Source: Labia minor (lineage: Eukaryota; Arthropoda; Insecta; Dermaptera; Spongiphoridae). Taken from it: 64,000 nt of DNA. Numbering within the stretch: the first letter of the stretch is position 1; each line of letters begins with the position of its first letter. A program made the position numbers and the translations under genes. The stretch covers positions 18,130,491 through 18,194,490 of the forward strand of contig OY720345.1 in the NCBI GenBank assembly GCA_963082975.1, read 5' to 3'. The notes beneath the pieces were generated by a model. That model had not been told where the DNA came from. It saw nothing but the letters and a program-made list of their open reading frames with translations, and did no database searches. Below are positions 12,601 through 27,600 of this stretch, piece by piece.

Positions 12601-15600
12601 GGACTATTTTAGATGAGAAGAATGCCAGCTGATAACCTATAATAATTTTATAAAAACAATATTCCAATGTAAAAATAAATTACTAATTGTTTTTATTGTT
12701 ATTATTATTATTTTTAAAAGGTTTCAAATAAGGGTCTGAAGATCATTCAAAATGTTCCCGTACCACTCGCCCGACGCGCTGGTCCAACAGCACATCTTGT
12801 TGGACACCACCATCCCACATCATCACCTCCATCCCTGTCACCTAACTCTTCGGCTCTTAAGGATATGAAAGCTGAAACTGTGAAACATGTGATTCCCCAT
12901 CATGCCATTACTTGTGTGCTTCAAGAACGCGATCTGGTCGCTTGTATCCTCCTTCTCTACAATCCAGTCACTAATTGTCCTGTTCATGTTCATGGATATC
13001 GGTAGGTGTTTTTATAGTAATTAAATCATTTTTCTCCCTTCTCTTCCTATAATAAATTAATTCTTTCAGATGTGATAGTGTTGAAACAGCCGAAATTCTT
13101 GCTGGTCAATTACACACATTAACAGAGCGGCCAGAAAATCAAAAGAAATTAGTTGAAATTGAAGCGAGATTAAAAGCAAAAGGACTTTTAGCTTCATCAG
13201 GAAATAATCATCATTTATCTTCTGGTAATTCATATGCATCCGATTTAAAGTTAGAAATTAGCTGTAAAAACAATAATAATAATAAAAAAAAAAGAGAAAG
13301 TTTAAAATTAATAAAAATTTAATTTAATACTCATTCAATAGTAAAAGCAGAGTTATAGAACTTGGGAAATATTAAACAAATTGTTTGGATTTAATTTATT
13401 TACATATTTTTACTTTAGTTTATTATTCAAATCAAATATGTCAGATATAGATTTTTCGGTTAAAAATGTTTCTTTCTATCGTACAATATCTTTTTACTAA
13501 AATATAAATGTTAGAGTTCTAAATTTTATCCTGTAATATTTTTGGAATTGTATATTATCAAGAAATTTATATTTTCATGATATTTATAATTTAATTTCAA
13601 TGAATAAAGAGAACCAGGATCTGGTTTAGCAAGCAATAATTTCTTCTCTGATTTTATTTATTAGTTATTACAAAACTGAAAGTAAAAAAAAAATAATATT
13701 ATCTTTTTTTTAAAATTATTATTAAGAAATGAGTTTATATTTTTGGAATTAGGCTCCCGGCAAGGAATTGTTCGTCCTCCTCGATCTGCACTTGGAGTCC
13801 AAGATTCAGTGGGTTCCGATGGGAGAAGTACGCGAGAATCGGAATCGAGTGGAGGATCAAGTAGAGAAATTCTTAGTCCACCAGGTAATGTCATTTCATA
13901 TATTTATAAATATTTTTATTTTCTAAAGAGTATCTTTTTCCAGGACCAGGATTAGCAACGTTGTATGACTCTTTAGCCGCTGAATTGAGGGAGAAACTTA
14001 ACGGTGGTAATTCGGCAGTTACAAAGGGAAATCGTCCAAAAGTAAACTCTGGTCCTTTGTTACTTCCTCCTAGAGATTATGACACAGTACATCGTCAAAA
14101 GGGTAAATCCATTTGATAAATGGAGAATAATCTAGAAAAATTGAAAGAATATTTTAAAATTTATTAAAAAAATAAAAATGATTTTTAGGGAATTTGACAG
14201 CAATCGAACTTCGTCGTTGCCAAAATGCAAATATTGTAGGGGCAGCAGGAGTTACTGGATCTTCAGCTCAAGGTGGTAGTTCCGGGGGTGGTGGTCAATC
14301 ATCTGCCATTAGAAAAAACACAAGTCGAGCAAGCAGTGGAATTGGCAGCGATCCTTTATCCGAGAATGACGAACGATTCTCGCCAGAACAATGCAGCTCA
14401 GGTATGATTAACTTCATAAGATAATTATTAATATTTATTTAATAATAATTTCAATATTAATATTAATTACCAATGGATAAGACTCACAACTCGAACAATA
14501 ATAATAATAATAATAATAATGTTTAATGCTCATTAAAAAATCTGAAATGTTTCCACTCGACTATCTCGCAAATTTGAATTGAATTAATCAACATATATTA
14601 TGTTTATAAATTTAATTTAATTAAATAAATTATAAATTAACTATGATTAAATTGAATTAATTAATTAAAAAATTAAATTTATATAGTATTGTTATTCAAT
14701 TAAATTAATTAATTATCATATATTAAATTTAAATTTATATAAAACCTTTAGCTTCATTTTTAAGTCGAAATTTAACACATTGACTGCCAGACAGAGGTTC
14801 ATTGATGCCTTCACATGGAAGTAGATTTTACCCAGAACATATTTATTGTAAGAAATATGACTTGAAAATAGTAATAAAAGATAAATATGTGATACCCATG
14901 TATTATTTAAGCTTTTCATTGAATAATTTTATAATCACGCGCCAGCGCGTGTTTCGCTCTTTGTTGATGACACCACGTCACGTGTTGGCGCGTGATTGGT
15001 AGTCAATGTGTTAAAAAAGTAAAAAAATTAATTACGATAATTTCAGCTATTCAATCAAGCTGAAATTCTATATATAGCAGTTTTATACAATTTTTAATCA
15101 TGTGAAAAACTATCAAACATATATCTTTATTTTTACGGTCAGTTTAGAGGAAAATAAGTTGACCTGTGGCCAGGTCCGAACCGACCGACGGTTTGAAATA
15201 AATTAATTTCCAGCTACAGAAACAATTTCAAATAATTTTCATATATCTATTAATGTAATAAAAAACAGATATGGATACATAAATAATAAATATAAACATT
15301 TTTAATTTTATTTTATTTATAATATATATGCAAGACCAGGCTGTGACGTCATGCATGGCTGGATGACGTCATATAATTTTAAATCAAGAAAAAACTAATA
15401 AATATGATTTTTTTCGAGGATAAAACCAATACAAAATGCATGATTCGTGGTGTTATATAAAAAAATCTCCTTTGGTGTGAAAATAACCCTTTCCTTCCTA
15501 TCGTCGATCGCTAATACTACCACTTCCGGTTTCCGGAATTGCACCAAAAGTTGATCAATTCATCCCACTGATGCATTAAGTAAATATACCAAATTTCATC

Positions 15601-18600
15601 AAAATCGGTTGAGCCGTTCAGGCTGTACACATCTATACGGACGGACAGACGGACAGACATCATGCTAAAAATACTTTTTTCTGTTTAGAAAATGCATGAT
15701 TCGTGGAGATATGTAAAAATCTCCACATGTGAAATTTGGTGTGAAAACAATACCTCCCTTACTATCGTCGGTCGGTAAAAATGAAAACGTGGTAGGTAAT
15801 GGCCCTCTTCCGGTTGAGCTACATTTCTCAAAAGTTGATAGAAAACTACACATTTTGAATAATGCCTATGTACCAAATATGATTATTCTATCTCAAACCG
15901 TTTTTGCATATACACACACACAAACATACTGGCGAGATAGTAAAAAAATAAATATTTTGTTTGAAATTTGAATTTTTCTCTGAAAAAGCAAAAATTTCAG
16001 TGAGTCGGTCACATTGCCTTAATTGGATTTTTTTATATGTAGATTATATAGGTAGTATATACATATATTATGAAGATATAAAATATATTTTAATTGAATA
16101 AAATTATAATTAATTTTCTCAGTTGACTGTCTATAAGAGAGAGAAAACTTAATTAATTAACTTAAAATATATTATTTATTTAATATTTCTAAATGAGATC
16201 TACTTCTCTTTCAATATTATATGTATACTCCACTTTTAAATTTAAAATGTTCTATTAAAAATATTAATTAGCAAAATATGTCAAAATGAGCCTAAACTTA
16301 TTTGAACAAAAATTCTTATTTAAAAAAAAAAACATTTTAACTTCGATTTTTAAATAATATTTTGAAATACAAATTTCAGTTGAATAAAAAAAAAAGATTT
16401 TTCTTTAAAATTAAATATTTTAAGTACATAAGCGAAAGATCCGAGAGAAAGTATTGATTTCGATTTTTTTTTTATTATTATTATATTGATTCATAGAAAT
16501 CGTGACTGATGTAAAGGTCTAGTAAAGGTCATCTCGATCATCATGGTACATCATTTTGGTGTCATCTTACAAACTACACCTATTAGAAGTTGTCCGACAC
16601 TACATCCCTTTCGGCCATATTTTACGAATTCTTAGTATATGTATATCTACCGGATACTCAGCAATAACTTTCATCTATTTTTTCAAAGAATTCACTTTCT
16701 GATAATTTTTCGTTTGTAATTCGTTTGTAGTAAATAATATAGAAATTCAGAGCAAAGAATGAAGATGAATGAAAGAAAAAAAAATAAATAAATATGGGTT
16801 ATGAAAGTTTAAATGATAGAATTAATTTATTTCCTGTTTATGATTGTCGAAATCAATCAGATTAATTATATTTTAATTATATTTTTTAAAATAGAAAAGA
16901 AATTCAAGTTTCAAAGAATTGTTCGGATGACTAAAAATTTTGTAATTTTTACTTTTCAATCGGAAAGATATTATAATGCCGATTCATTTCCGATATCCAT
17001 TTTTTTACTGTTCTCTACGTTTCAGGTCATTCTGATTCCAAAAAAGTAATTTTCACGTTGACGTATGTGTGTGTGTGTGTCTGTATTTTATTTTGCTCCC
17101 CAACCACCCATTCCACTCAAAATTACAAGCTCACAAAATCGCTCAATCTTTATTTTCATTTTCATTATCTTTATACCATAATTCGTTTCTTTTTATTAAT
17201 GATTTTAAAAGTCCTCTATATTAGAAAATATTTTTTTAAATTTTAATTAATTTTAAAAATTTTTTTAAATTTTTTAAAGTTAAATAATATTTATTTATTT
17301 TTATTATCAATATACTTTTACTATCTCATCAGAGATAGTATTGCGATCACGAAAATTTTCGATGTCGAGATTTTGATGTTTTTATACGTTTTGATGGTTC
17401 ATGAATCATTTTCACTAAGGTTGAGAAAAATGTCTGTGTGTGTGTATATGTGCGTGTGTATGTATGTAGACAAGATTACGCAAATACGATTTGTGCTAGA
17501 ATAATGAAATTTGGTATACGGGTATTATTCAAAATTCGTAGTTTTCTATCAACTTTTCAGAAATGTAGCTCATTCGAAGAGGGTCATTACCTACCATGTT
17601 TTGATTTTTTTTTCCTCTAAACTGACCGTAAAAATAAGGGTATAAGTTTGATAGTTTTTTCACATGATTAAAAATTGTATAAAACTGCTATATATAGAAT
17701 CGCTGAAAGTACCAGAATTAATTTTTTAACACTGCAAATCACGCACCAACACGTGACGTGGTGCCATCAACAAAGGGCCAAACACGCGCTGGTTTAATAT
17801 ATATTATTTATTAATTTTAATTTATAATTTATTTAATTAAATTTAATTTAAATATAACATATGTTATTTAATCCAATTCAAATTGCGAGATAGACGAGTG
17901 GAGGCACTCTAGCTTATTTAAAATATTTTACTATTTTTAAAGTTCTACCACATATATTCAAATGTTATATATATATATATATATATATATATGCTTAAAC
18001 ATATCTGTATACTATTTTAAAAAAAATAATTTTCTGAAAAAATAAGAATATAAAAATAATAATAACGTAACTATCTTTAACTTGGAATTTCTCATTTAAT
18101 ATTAATTAATATATAATTTATTTAATAATTTGAAAAAACTAAGAAGGAATTGAATAAATACCCAAGAATTCATCTCTTAATTGATCTAAAAATTATTTTT
18201 AAATCTTATTTCGTTTTTTAAAAAATACTCAAGATTATTAGATAAAATCCTATTAAAAACTTGCATTTGATAAAAAAAAATGCAAAATGCTCTTACATAT
18301 TAAAATTATAAAAATGATTATATAAACCAAAAATTTAAAAAATAATCTAAGTATTTCTTCCGTAATCAATCTTCTTTAATTTCTCTTTTGCCTTTTGATG
18401 TTTTAAACATTATTTATGATTGCTATTATAGATTGAAAGTAACACAAATTTCAACTATTTTCAAATTTCATTAATTTTGACTAAAAAATAATAATTATTA
18501 AATTTAAAATATAATAGGTACTCTTTTATTATTTTCTAAAATCTTATCTTATTATGCTAGCTAAAATTGTATATATGTATTTATCTATATATATTGGTTC

Positions 18601-21600
18601 TCAAAAACCGCTCTAACGATTTTTTTCAAATTCACACTAGATATAGTATTTATAAAGAAAAATTAAGTTTTATTGATGATATCTCTTGAAACATACAGCT
18701 TCATTATTAATTTCTTAATTGAAAATTATATATGGAAAACGTCAAAATTTTTAATACTGCCTGCTAAGACAGTAAAAAAATGACAATTTTTTATCTAAAT
18801 ACATATAGTCCAGCGGTTGGACTGATGTTTTAACGAGTGGATTTCGTCGGTTCGAAACTCGCCGGGTGAATCGTTATTTAAAAATGAAAATAATGATTTT
18901 GTTATTTTTTTTTCTTTTTATCTATTGTTTACTTTTTAATAAATTACTATTCTATATTTATTTATTCATTGTTCTTTTATTAATAAAGTTTTAGATAGTT
19001 TTATAAGTTTTAATATTTTTTCAATAAAATATTATTCAATATATTTATTAATATTATTTTATTTATTATTATTGAGTACCCGAAGTTCCATTCATTTTAA
19101 TCAGATTGATGCAATGATGCAACAGTTAATAATTGTAATATTGTAATAAATTTCTATCTTGAAAATTGTTACATATTATACAGGATATTTTAAAAACTAT
19201 TTCTTTCTTTAATTAATATTCATTTTTTCTATAAGTCAGATATATTTCCAAATATTAAATAATTTTTGAAGTGAAAACTTCTTTAGCGGCGTTGAGCACT
19301 TTTGCGGGATGGGGAAAAAGTATAGAACTCGCGTGATCGTGACCAACACCATGAAACCATCTGCTTTCAAATTTCTTATAACAGAGCGCGAAATTTGAAT
19401 TGTCATTAGAACTGTTTTATAAATTATCTCTAACATATAAATATATATTTATTATGTAAAGTTCATTTCATATATACATATATAATCAAAATTATACGAA
19501 ATGAACTTCACATAATAAATATATATTTTATGTTAGAGATAAGAATTATAAAACAGTTCGTATTGCAATATTTTAAACAAAGTTGTGTATTTATATATAT
19601 ATAAATATAAGTTACAAATTTGTTTAAAATATATGTTTAAAATAATATATAAGTTATATATATATACATGCATATGAAATTCATCTTTCTCGTGAAATAG
19701 CGCGAATTTCGTCTGTTTTAAAATTTCTTACGCAGAAGTTTTCACTTCTGTCGGCCAGTCCCACGACTGCCAATTTTGCTTTTTTAATTCCGAAAAGCTG
19801 CAAAGCACGTTTTTTTGTCTTTAGTTTGTTTTATAACCACTTGGGGCGCTAAACAGTTTTTCAAAAAAACACTATAGAAAAAAAATATATGTACCTATAT
19901 ATTATATATTTATGTATTATTGAGGAGCACAAGTTCATTAATTTTAATCAGATTGATGCAAATGTGTAACATTTAATAATTGTAATAAATAATTAAAGAA
20001 TTGTGTATCAATATTTTTTAAAGGGTAGAGCGAGAGCTCGGTGTCCCAGGTATTAATATTACCAGCCAAATCCAATAATAATGAATCATTTTTTTTAACT
20101 TAAGTACCGAGCCGAGGCTCGGGGTCCCGGTACTAGATAGATTAAACTCAAAATTAGCATTATCACAAATATTATATATGTATATATTTTTTAATTTCTA
20201 TTCTTTTTTCTAAATATGAGTATATTTTAATTTTAAATTATTAAATGAAATTTATTATATCCTAATCATCAATTATTTATTAATTAAGAATAATTTTGAT
20301 GGCAATAAATAGAACTATATTTAATATCAATTTGAAAATTTATTTATTGCGATGCACATAGTCACCAAAATATAATAGTAAGATCTATTAGATTAATCAA
20401 TTAATTAATTCAATTACAGTTTTATATACGAGGTTTGTTCAAAAGTAAAGGTGAATTTTGAATTATTTCGAAAATTTATTCATGAATATCCATTTTGTCC
20501 CCTTCAAAATAATTCGCCTCAGATATGATACACTTATGCCAGCGCTTCTTCCAATCATCGAATCACTTCTGAAATGCGCTTATTGTTATGGCATCAGCTC
20601 GTTCTTCGATTCCGACTTTATCTCATCAATTGTGGCCAAACGCTTTCATTTCATTGGTTTCTTTAGTTTTGGGAATAGGAAAAAGTCGTAGGGAGCCAAA
20701 TCTGGTGAATACGGTGGTTGAGGCATGATTACGGTCTTGTTTTCTTCCAAAAAATCACGAACAAGCAATGATGGGTGAGCTGGTGCATTATCGTGATGCA
20801 GAATCCATGTCTTTCCACAATTCCGATCGTTTGAGCTGTATTATTTCACGCAAACGTTGCATAACTTCCTTGTAGTATTCCTTATTAACAGTACGACATG
20901 TTGGCAAGAACTCATAAAGTCAAAAATCGAAGAACACACAAAAACCTGAGTAAAATTTTCAGTTGTCAAAAACAAACTACTAATCTAAAATGATTGATAA
21001 TGTCAACATATGAGAAACATATGTGTACCAACATAATAAAAAAAAATTTCGATAATCGAATATACACAGCCCGTGACAATTTGAAATTAACCTTTTCTTT
21101 TGAACAGACCTCGTGTGTTTGTGTGAATATATATATATATTGAAAAATTTATAGAATTAGTAATTAGATATATTTGATAGAACATTTTAAAGAAAATAAA
21201 AATTTCTATGTTTCTGTGAAAGAAATTTTAATGCATTTATTTGGAAAAAGTCTCAGTAGACGAGTATAAATTCAAAATTCCTAATAAATTTTCATTTTTT
21301 TTTTTTTACTTTTGATTACACTTCAAATTAGGCCTAAAATTTTACTCCTTGCGAATGTTGATCATCTCGCTATGATGACCTATTCTTCCACTCCCTCAAC
21401 TGTGGACACCTGTTTGAGGCTACCTGGAATCAGGGAGAGTGTCGGCTGCCAAGCAGGAATTTCATTTGCGCTTGAGGCTTTAGGTCAAAAGGCCAGCTTC
21501 TTTTCGGATTCCTTCCTTTTTCTTCATCTTCTTCCATTCAGATTACCTATCTATCTCTCTCTTTCTTCTTTTTTCTTCTTCGAGTAACATTCTAGGTCAT

Positions 21601-24600
21601 CAAAGTTGTTAATCGATCTCTCTCATCAGTATCTAAATAGGCGGTGTGCCTTGCCTCCCAAGAGACGCACCTCTTCCCAGAAATTTCGATTAGATTCAAA
21701 CATTAAATGTTTACACTAAAAAAAATTTAACGGAACAATCTATTTTTTTTTTAATTTAGAAATATTTATTAATCATCTAAACTAGGTCAATAGAAAAAAA
21801 ATTAAATTAGAAGATTATCCATGTTATTAAAAAATAGTTTTCCAAAAATAGTAGATATATCTTTTGGGTAATTATTCAAATTAGTCTTTATGTCATGGAT
21901 TTGGATAAAACTTGACTAGTGGGTTCCTTTTTTAATTCCAAATAAACTTTGCTTATACAATTTTTGCGGGTCGCTTCTAGTTTATGAGATAAATAAAGAT
22001 TTTTTTAGTTTGACAGATTAGCTGGTTATGAACGTCGAAATGTGTGTGCCATTAATTAATGTTTTATTGACTAATTCGCTAATTATCGACTTATTCCTAA
22101 TTTTTCGTTTTTTCGGCTCGATTTGGATATAGCGAAATTATTTAATTGATTAATTTTTTAATTTTTCTATATCCAATCCGAAATGAAATAAAAACCCAGA
22201 AAATTAGTGGAGCCCTCTGCTGGACAAATTGATATAACATGATAACTAAATAAAATATCAATGAATTTATATGCAAATTTTAATAATTTTTACCCCGTAA
22301 ATTAGAAGCGACCCGCAAAAATTGCTTATTAAAAGTTTATTTGGAATTAAAAAAGGAACCCACTGGCAAAGTTTTAACCAAATCCATGACATAAAAGCTA
22401 ACTTGTATAATTACCACCTTTTGCCTAAAAGATGGAAATATTTCAATCTAATTTTCCATTTCAGATTAATTTATATATAATTTAAGACTATTAGCATATC
22501 AAATATTTTTTTCGATGATGTCTAATAATTCAATTAAACTTGATTACAAGCCAATAAAATTAATTGTTAACATACATATTAAGATAGATGGGAAAATACT
22601 TATAACGATACTATAATATAAAGTTAATTATTGTTTGTGAAAGTAAACGTTGAAGATTTTTTTTTTATTTATATCAATACAAGTATGGATGAGAAATTGA
22701 CAGGTTTGAAATGTTTTTAACAAGCATTTCATATTGACATGTTTATTATTTCGTAGAATATAAAAGTTTAAGAAAAGAAATATATATATATATATATATT
22801 ATTTTCTACTTGAATTATACATATTTACGTAGGTAGATGCCTTCCAAAGGATCAATATCCAAAAATGGAAATATATTTTTAACTTAATTAAAACTGCTTA
22901 AAATAGCATCTTTGGAAATTCTTATCTTTATCATCCGGTGTTATCATATTGGAAGGTTCTGCATAAACTACATTCCTCCAACTGTCATTATTCTAAACTC
23001 CCCTTTTCACACTCTTTATAGCCACTAGCGGGCTTCCCCAACTCCTTAGAAATGTCTGAAACCAATTTTTTTTTAATATGATGTCTCATTGTTGCACCGC
23101 TAAGAGGCACTGTAGGCGCATAACCGACAACTCTGCATACAAAAACCAGGCCCGATTTTTTTTCAATTAGTTACTGACTGCACTCGCATGGTGGCGCCCA
23201 AAACTTTGTTTCAGCAAAGACAATAGAGTTTACTAGTCTGTTAGATGGTCTCTGGCCACTAGTTTCGCCTATCACAAATAGCTGGATTTTACAACGTTGT
23301 CTATTGGAGATGATGCCATCTCCATACATGAATGGAAATCAGGATAATTGATCATTTAGTTTTGTGATATTTTCTTTATTTAAAATAATTTATCTCTATC
23401 TAACTCTGTGGTTCTCCGGATTTCGAAAGTTCTTGGTTACAGCAACCACATTCCTCCAAGTTTCCCTATTCTCAGCTACATCTATCCAATTTTTCATATT
23501 TTCTCCCCTCTCTCTTATATCCCTTCTTACATTGTCAGCCCACGTAGTCATTGGTCTTCCAATCGGTTTCCCTACAAATAGATTTTTCACCAATCTTTCC
23601 TCTCCCATTCTGGCCATCTCGCTTTAAATTCTCGATTATTATTATCCTCTCTGATTACAGAACTTAAATATTTCAATTTTTCTACATTTCCAAATTCTAA
23701 ATTCAATGAAACTAAAAAAAAAAAATAATAATTTTGGCTATATTTTTTCATCATGCATAACAAATTATTTTCAATTTATATCCTAGATTAAAAAAAATGT
23801 TTATATCTCTAATTTCATAAAATCAAAACAGATGTTTAGTTAATGAATTTTTACTTTTTATTGGAATTTTTCTTAGAAGAATAAAAACTAATAAATGTTT
23901 TTATATATAAACATATATAGATATATGAACATATCTATCTGATCATATACTGAAAGAAGTTATATGTCTGTAGTCTGAAGCAGGGAAATTATTATTATTT
24001 CTTTAGTGATCTGTTTTCTTTTCCTTTTTCTAAATATGTCTCCAGGCAAACGTGACACACAAGCATTCTATACCCAGTATATGTGTGTGTGTGTGCTGAT
24101 CTCTTTCTCTGAACTCATTCCAATTTATGTTGGCTGTGTCCTTTTTGCAAACTCATTCACTATTTCATTCTTGGTGGTGGTTATCTTATGATAGATAATC
24201 TCTTTATATACCTAAATTCATCATTGAATTGTAATATATGCAAATAGGAAGAGAAAATTTTTTAAATTTTTATTTGAATTATAATTCAACATATTTTAGA
24301 AGAATAAATAATAATAATAATAAATCTTATCTTATTATACTAGCAAAAATTGTATATATATATGGATATATTTGTATTTTTTAAATATTAAACGGCTCGA
24401 AGGATTTTTTTGAAATTCACACCATAGATAATTTTTATAAAGAAAATACCTCCCTTACTATCGTCGGTCGGTAAAAATAAATCTGTTTAGATTTTAGCCT
24501 CGGGAAAAATCATCTTTATTAGTTTTTTCTTAATTTAAAATTGAAAATTTAAATGATGACAGCAACTACGTCAGGCTACGCTTCCTTAACTACAAAATAT

Positions 24601-27600
24601 TATAAATATAAATAAAATCAAATTACTAAATAAATATTAAATATATTTTATGACTTTCAGTGTATTAATAAGTGCGTTTAAGGGCTGTATGTTTTATGAC
24701 TATCTTTTTTTTTAATTTATGTTCTTTTAAATTATTTGATCGGCGGCTCGGTGAAACAGGTACTATTTTTATATATTTGAAAACAAATATATCGTGAAAG
24801 ATATATTGATTATTGAAAAAAGTCAAATGTCAACGTCTGTAGTTAGAAGTAAGGAAAATTTTTCTTTAGTATGTGTTCTCTTTATTCATCTTCTAAATAT
24901 GTCTGTAAATTATTTTACATCATTTTTAAGTGGTTAATAGAAAAAATGAATATAAATTAGCAGGTGATTTTTTTATATATATATTTATAATAGATAATTC
25001 AGAGATGGACAAGATTGAAAGTGGCATAATCATTGTTCCATATATTATTCCTAGTTATGTAGCAATACAAATTCAAATTAAAACTAATATGGTTACATAT
25101 ATTATGCAAAGTAGAGGTGTATGTGACGGAAAATAGAGATCACTAGTTTAGTGCTGCGCCTTTCTCCACAGGTTTAATTTATGAATCAAAATGAAAGAAA
25201 TTAATTTTCAATACGATATAAACAAAATTGTCAATTATTTAAAATTCATTTGTTATTAATAATTCATTTGTTTCATTTTGATTCATATATTAATCCTGTT
25301 GAGGAAGGCACTGCACTAGCTAGGCTGATGTTCTCTTTTTTCTGACAATGTATAATGGCGAAAAATGTTAGCTAATTGTTTACAAAAACGGAAGCTTCAG
25401 AGATTTGGCTAGAACTTTACCAGTGGATTCCTTTTTTAATTCCAAGATACTATTAAATTAGCAAATGGCTCGGTCACTTAAAAAGATAAAAATTTGCATA
25501 TAAATCCATTGACATTCAATTTAGCTACCATGTTTTATTCATTTAGCCACTAGAGGGTTTCGTTAATTTTCGGGGGGGGGGGTCGGTTGGATGTGAATAT
25601 CTGAAAATTAAAAAATTAATTAATTAAATAATTCTCCTATATCCTAACTGAATCGAAAAAATTGAAAATTAGTGAATAAGTGAATAATTAGTGAATTAGT
25701 CATTACTAAATGGCTGCTCATTTGGACGTTCATAACTATTTTATCTGTCGAATTTTTATCTCAGAAACTAGAAGCAACCGAGAAATATTAGATAAGGAAA
25801 GTTTCTTTGCAATTAAGAAAAGAATTCACAGAAAAAGTTTTATCAAAATCCCTGAAGCTTCCTTTTTTGTAAACAATTACCAAATGTTGAGGGCGCTGTT
25901 GTCGAGCAATCAACCGGTTGGGAAACCCATTGCCATTGTCCACCAAAAGCGCCCCCATCGCGATAACTTTTTTCCATCACTATACATATACATATAAGAA
26001 AATACAAAATAATTATTTCATATTTTTTATAACAAATAAGGATAGCCCTAGTTAAAAGAAGTGTAATTAAATATCTAGTCACAATAAAATACCTTCTGAA
26101 AATAATAATAATAAAATAAAAATAATAGATTGAGAGCGACAGGGGCGGATTTAGGCCTTGGCAGAATAGGCAACTGCCTAGGGCCCGTAATTTCAAAAAC
26201 GGTTCAAAAAATCGTGAATTTTTTCAGACAGACTTATAAATATTTTCGACTTTTTTAAAATTTTTTCAACATGGTTCTAAAAAAACGGTAAAATGATTTT
26301 TGCGATCAGACTTTTAAATATTTTCGACTTTTTTAAAAAAATTTTCAATATGGTTCTAAAAAAAAGGTAAAATGATTTTGCGATCACGATTTTTTAGGCT
26401 CTAATTATCACCAAGTGTGCCCACCCTTGCTATATTATTTCAAAAAAGTACTCTTCAATAATAATTTTTTTAAATGAAAAATAAAATAAATAATAGATTT
26501 TATGTTATTTTATGGGTGGGGGTCCGGAATTCTGTCCTTGCCTAGGGCCCGAAAATTCCTTAATCCGGCACTGGAGAGCGATAGTTAACTTAATAAATGC
26601 GAATCGCGAAGCTATAATCGCGCAGAATTGACTGGATTAAAATATATTATGAAGAATAATTTTTTTTTTGATTATATAATATTTGTAAAGAATTATATTT
26701 AATATGCTCTACCACCAATTTATTTATAATATCATTTTATACTCTCTCCTCTAAATATAGAGTAAAGGTTTTCAATATCATTCAATTCTATATACTTTGA
26801 AATTATGATTTTAATTCAATTGTAATTGAATTTTGCGTTTCAATTACTATTGAAATAGCCATCAGAGTTAGGTAGTAATTTTCTCTATAGACCTCCTTTT
26901 GACGTAAGTAATGTAAATTTGGTATTTTTAATATCATTTTATAAAATCTATAATTTATATAATGGACTTTTTTAAAAAAAAATATAAATGAAAGTTTGGA
27001 GAATGTTATGATTATTATTATATAAGGACCGTATTAACCCAATGCTTTTCCTTTATGCCCCCTGGATTGGTCTTTTGTTTTAGGAAGGGAGAGAGAACAA
27101 TGAAATTATAACAGTGAACTTTAATGTAATTATTTAAAAGCACATTTACATTAGGTTAAGGTTCCAGAAATCCACTAAGCGATATCATTGTTTTCGATTT
27201 TAAATAAAAGGTTAAATTTACTTTCGTATTCAAGATATAAAATTATTAATATCTAAAAAAATATTAAAAAATTTTTACTTTTTTACAAATCTCATATACT
27301 TAATAAAATATTACTATATACAGTGAATGTTCTATATAAGCAACATTCTTTATAAGCGACCTCTATACAAGCAACTTTTTTTAGTTCAACTGTTCTGTAT
27401 AAGCATCTTATCTTATTCTTATTATACTAGCAAAAATGGTATATATATGTATTTGTGAGATATTAAACCCCTCTAAGGATTTTTTTGTAATTCACTCCAA
27501 AGATAATATTTATAAAGGAAAATCGATCTGTATTGATTTTAGTCTCGGGAAAAATCATCATTGTTAGTTTTGTTCTTAATTTAAAATAGGAATTTTAATA

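Noticed and set aside
12354-12667. Overlapping open frames of 92 and 60 codons
   Set aside because: They lie in a hAT MITE with recognisable ends; no domain and no splice structure.
18795-18875. Functional tRNA gene
   Set aside because: Promoter boxes fit, but acceptor and T stems do not pair.
25710-26196. Open frames of 95 and 117 codons on opposite strands
   Set aside because: They cover the arm of a foldback M element, a palindrome relic and a hAT MITE.
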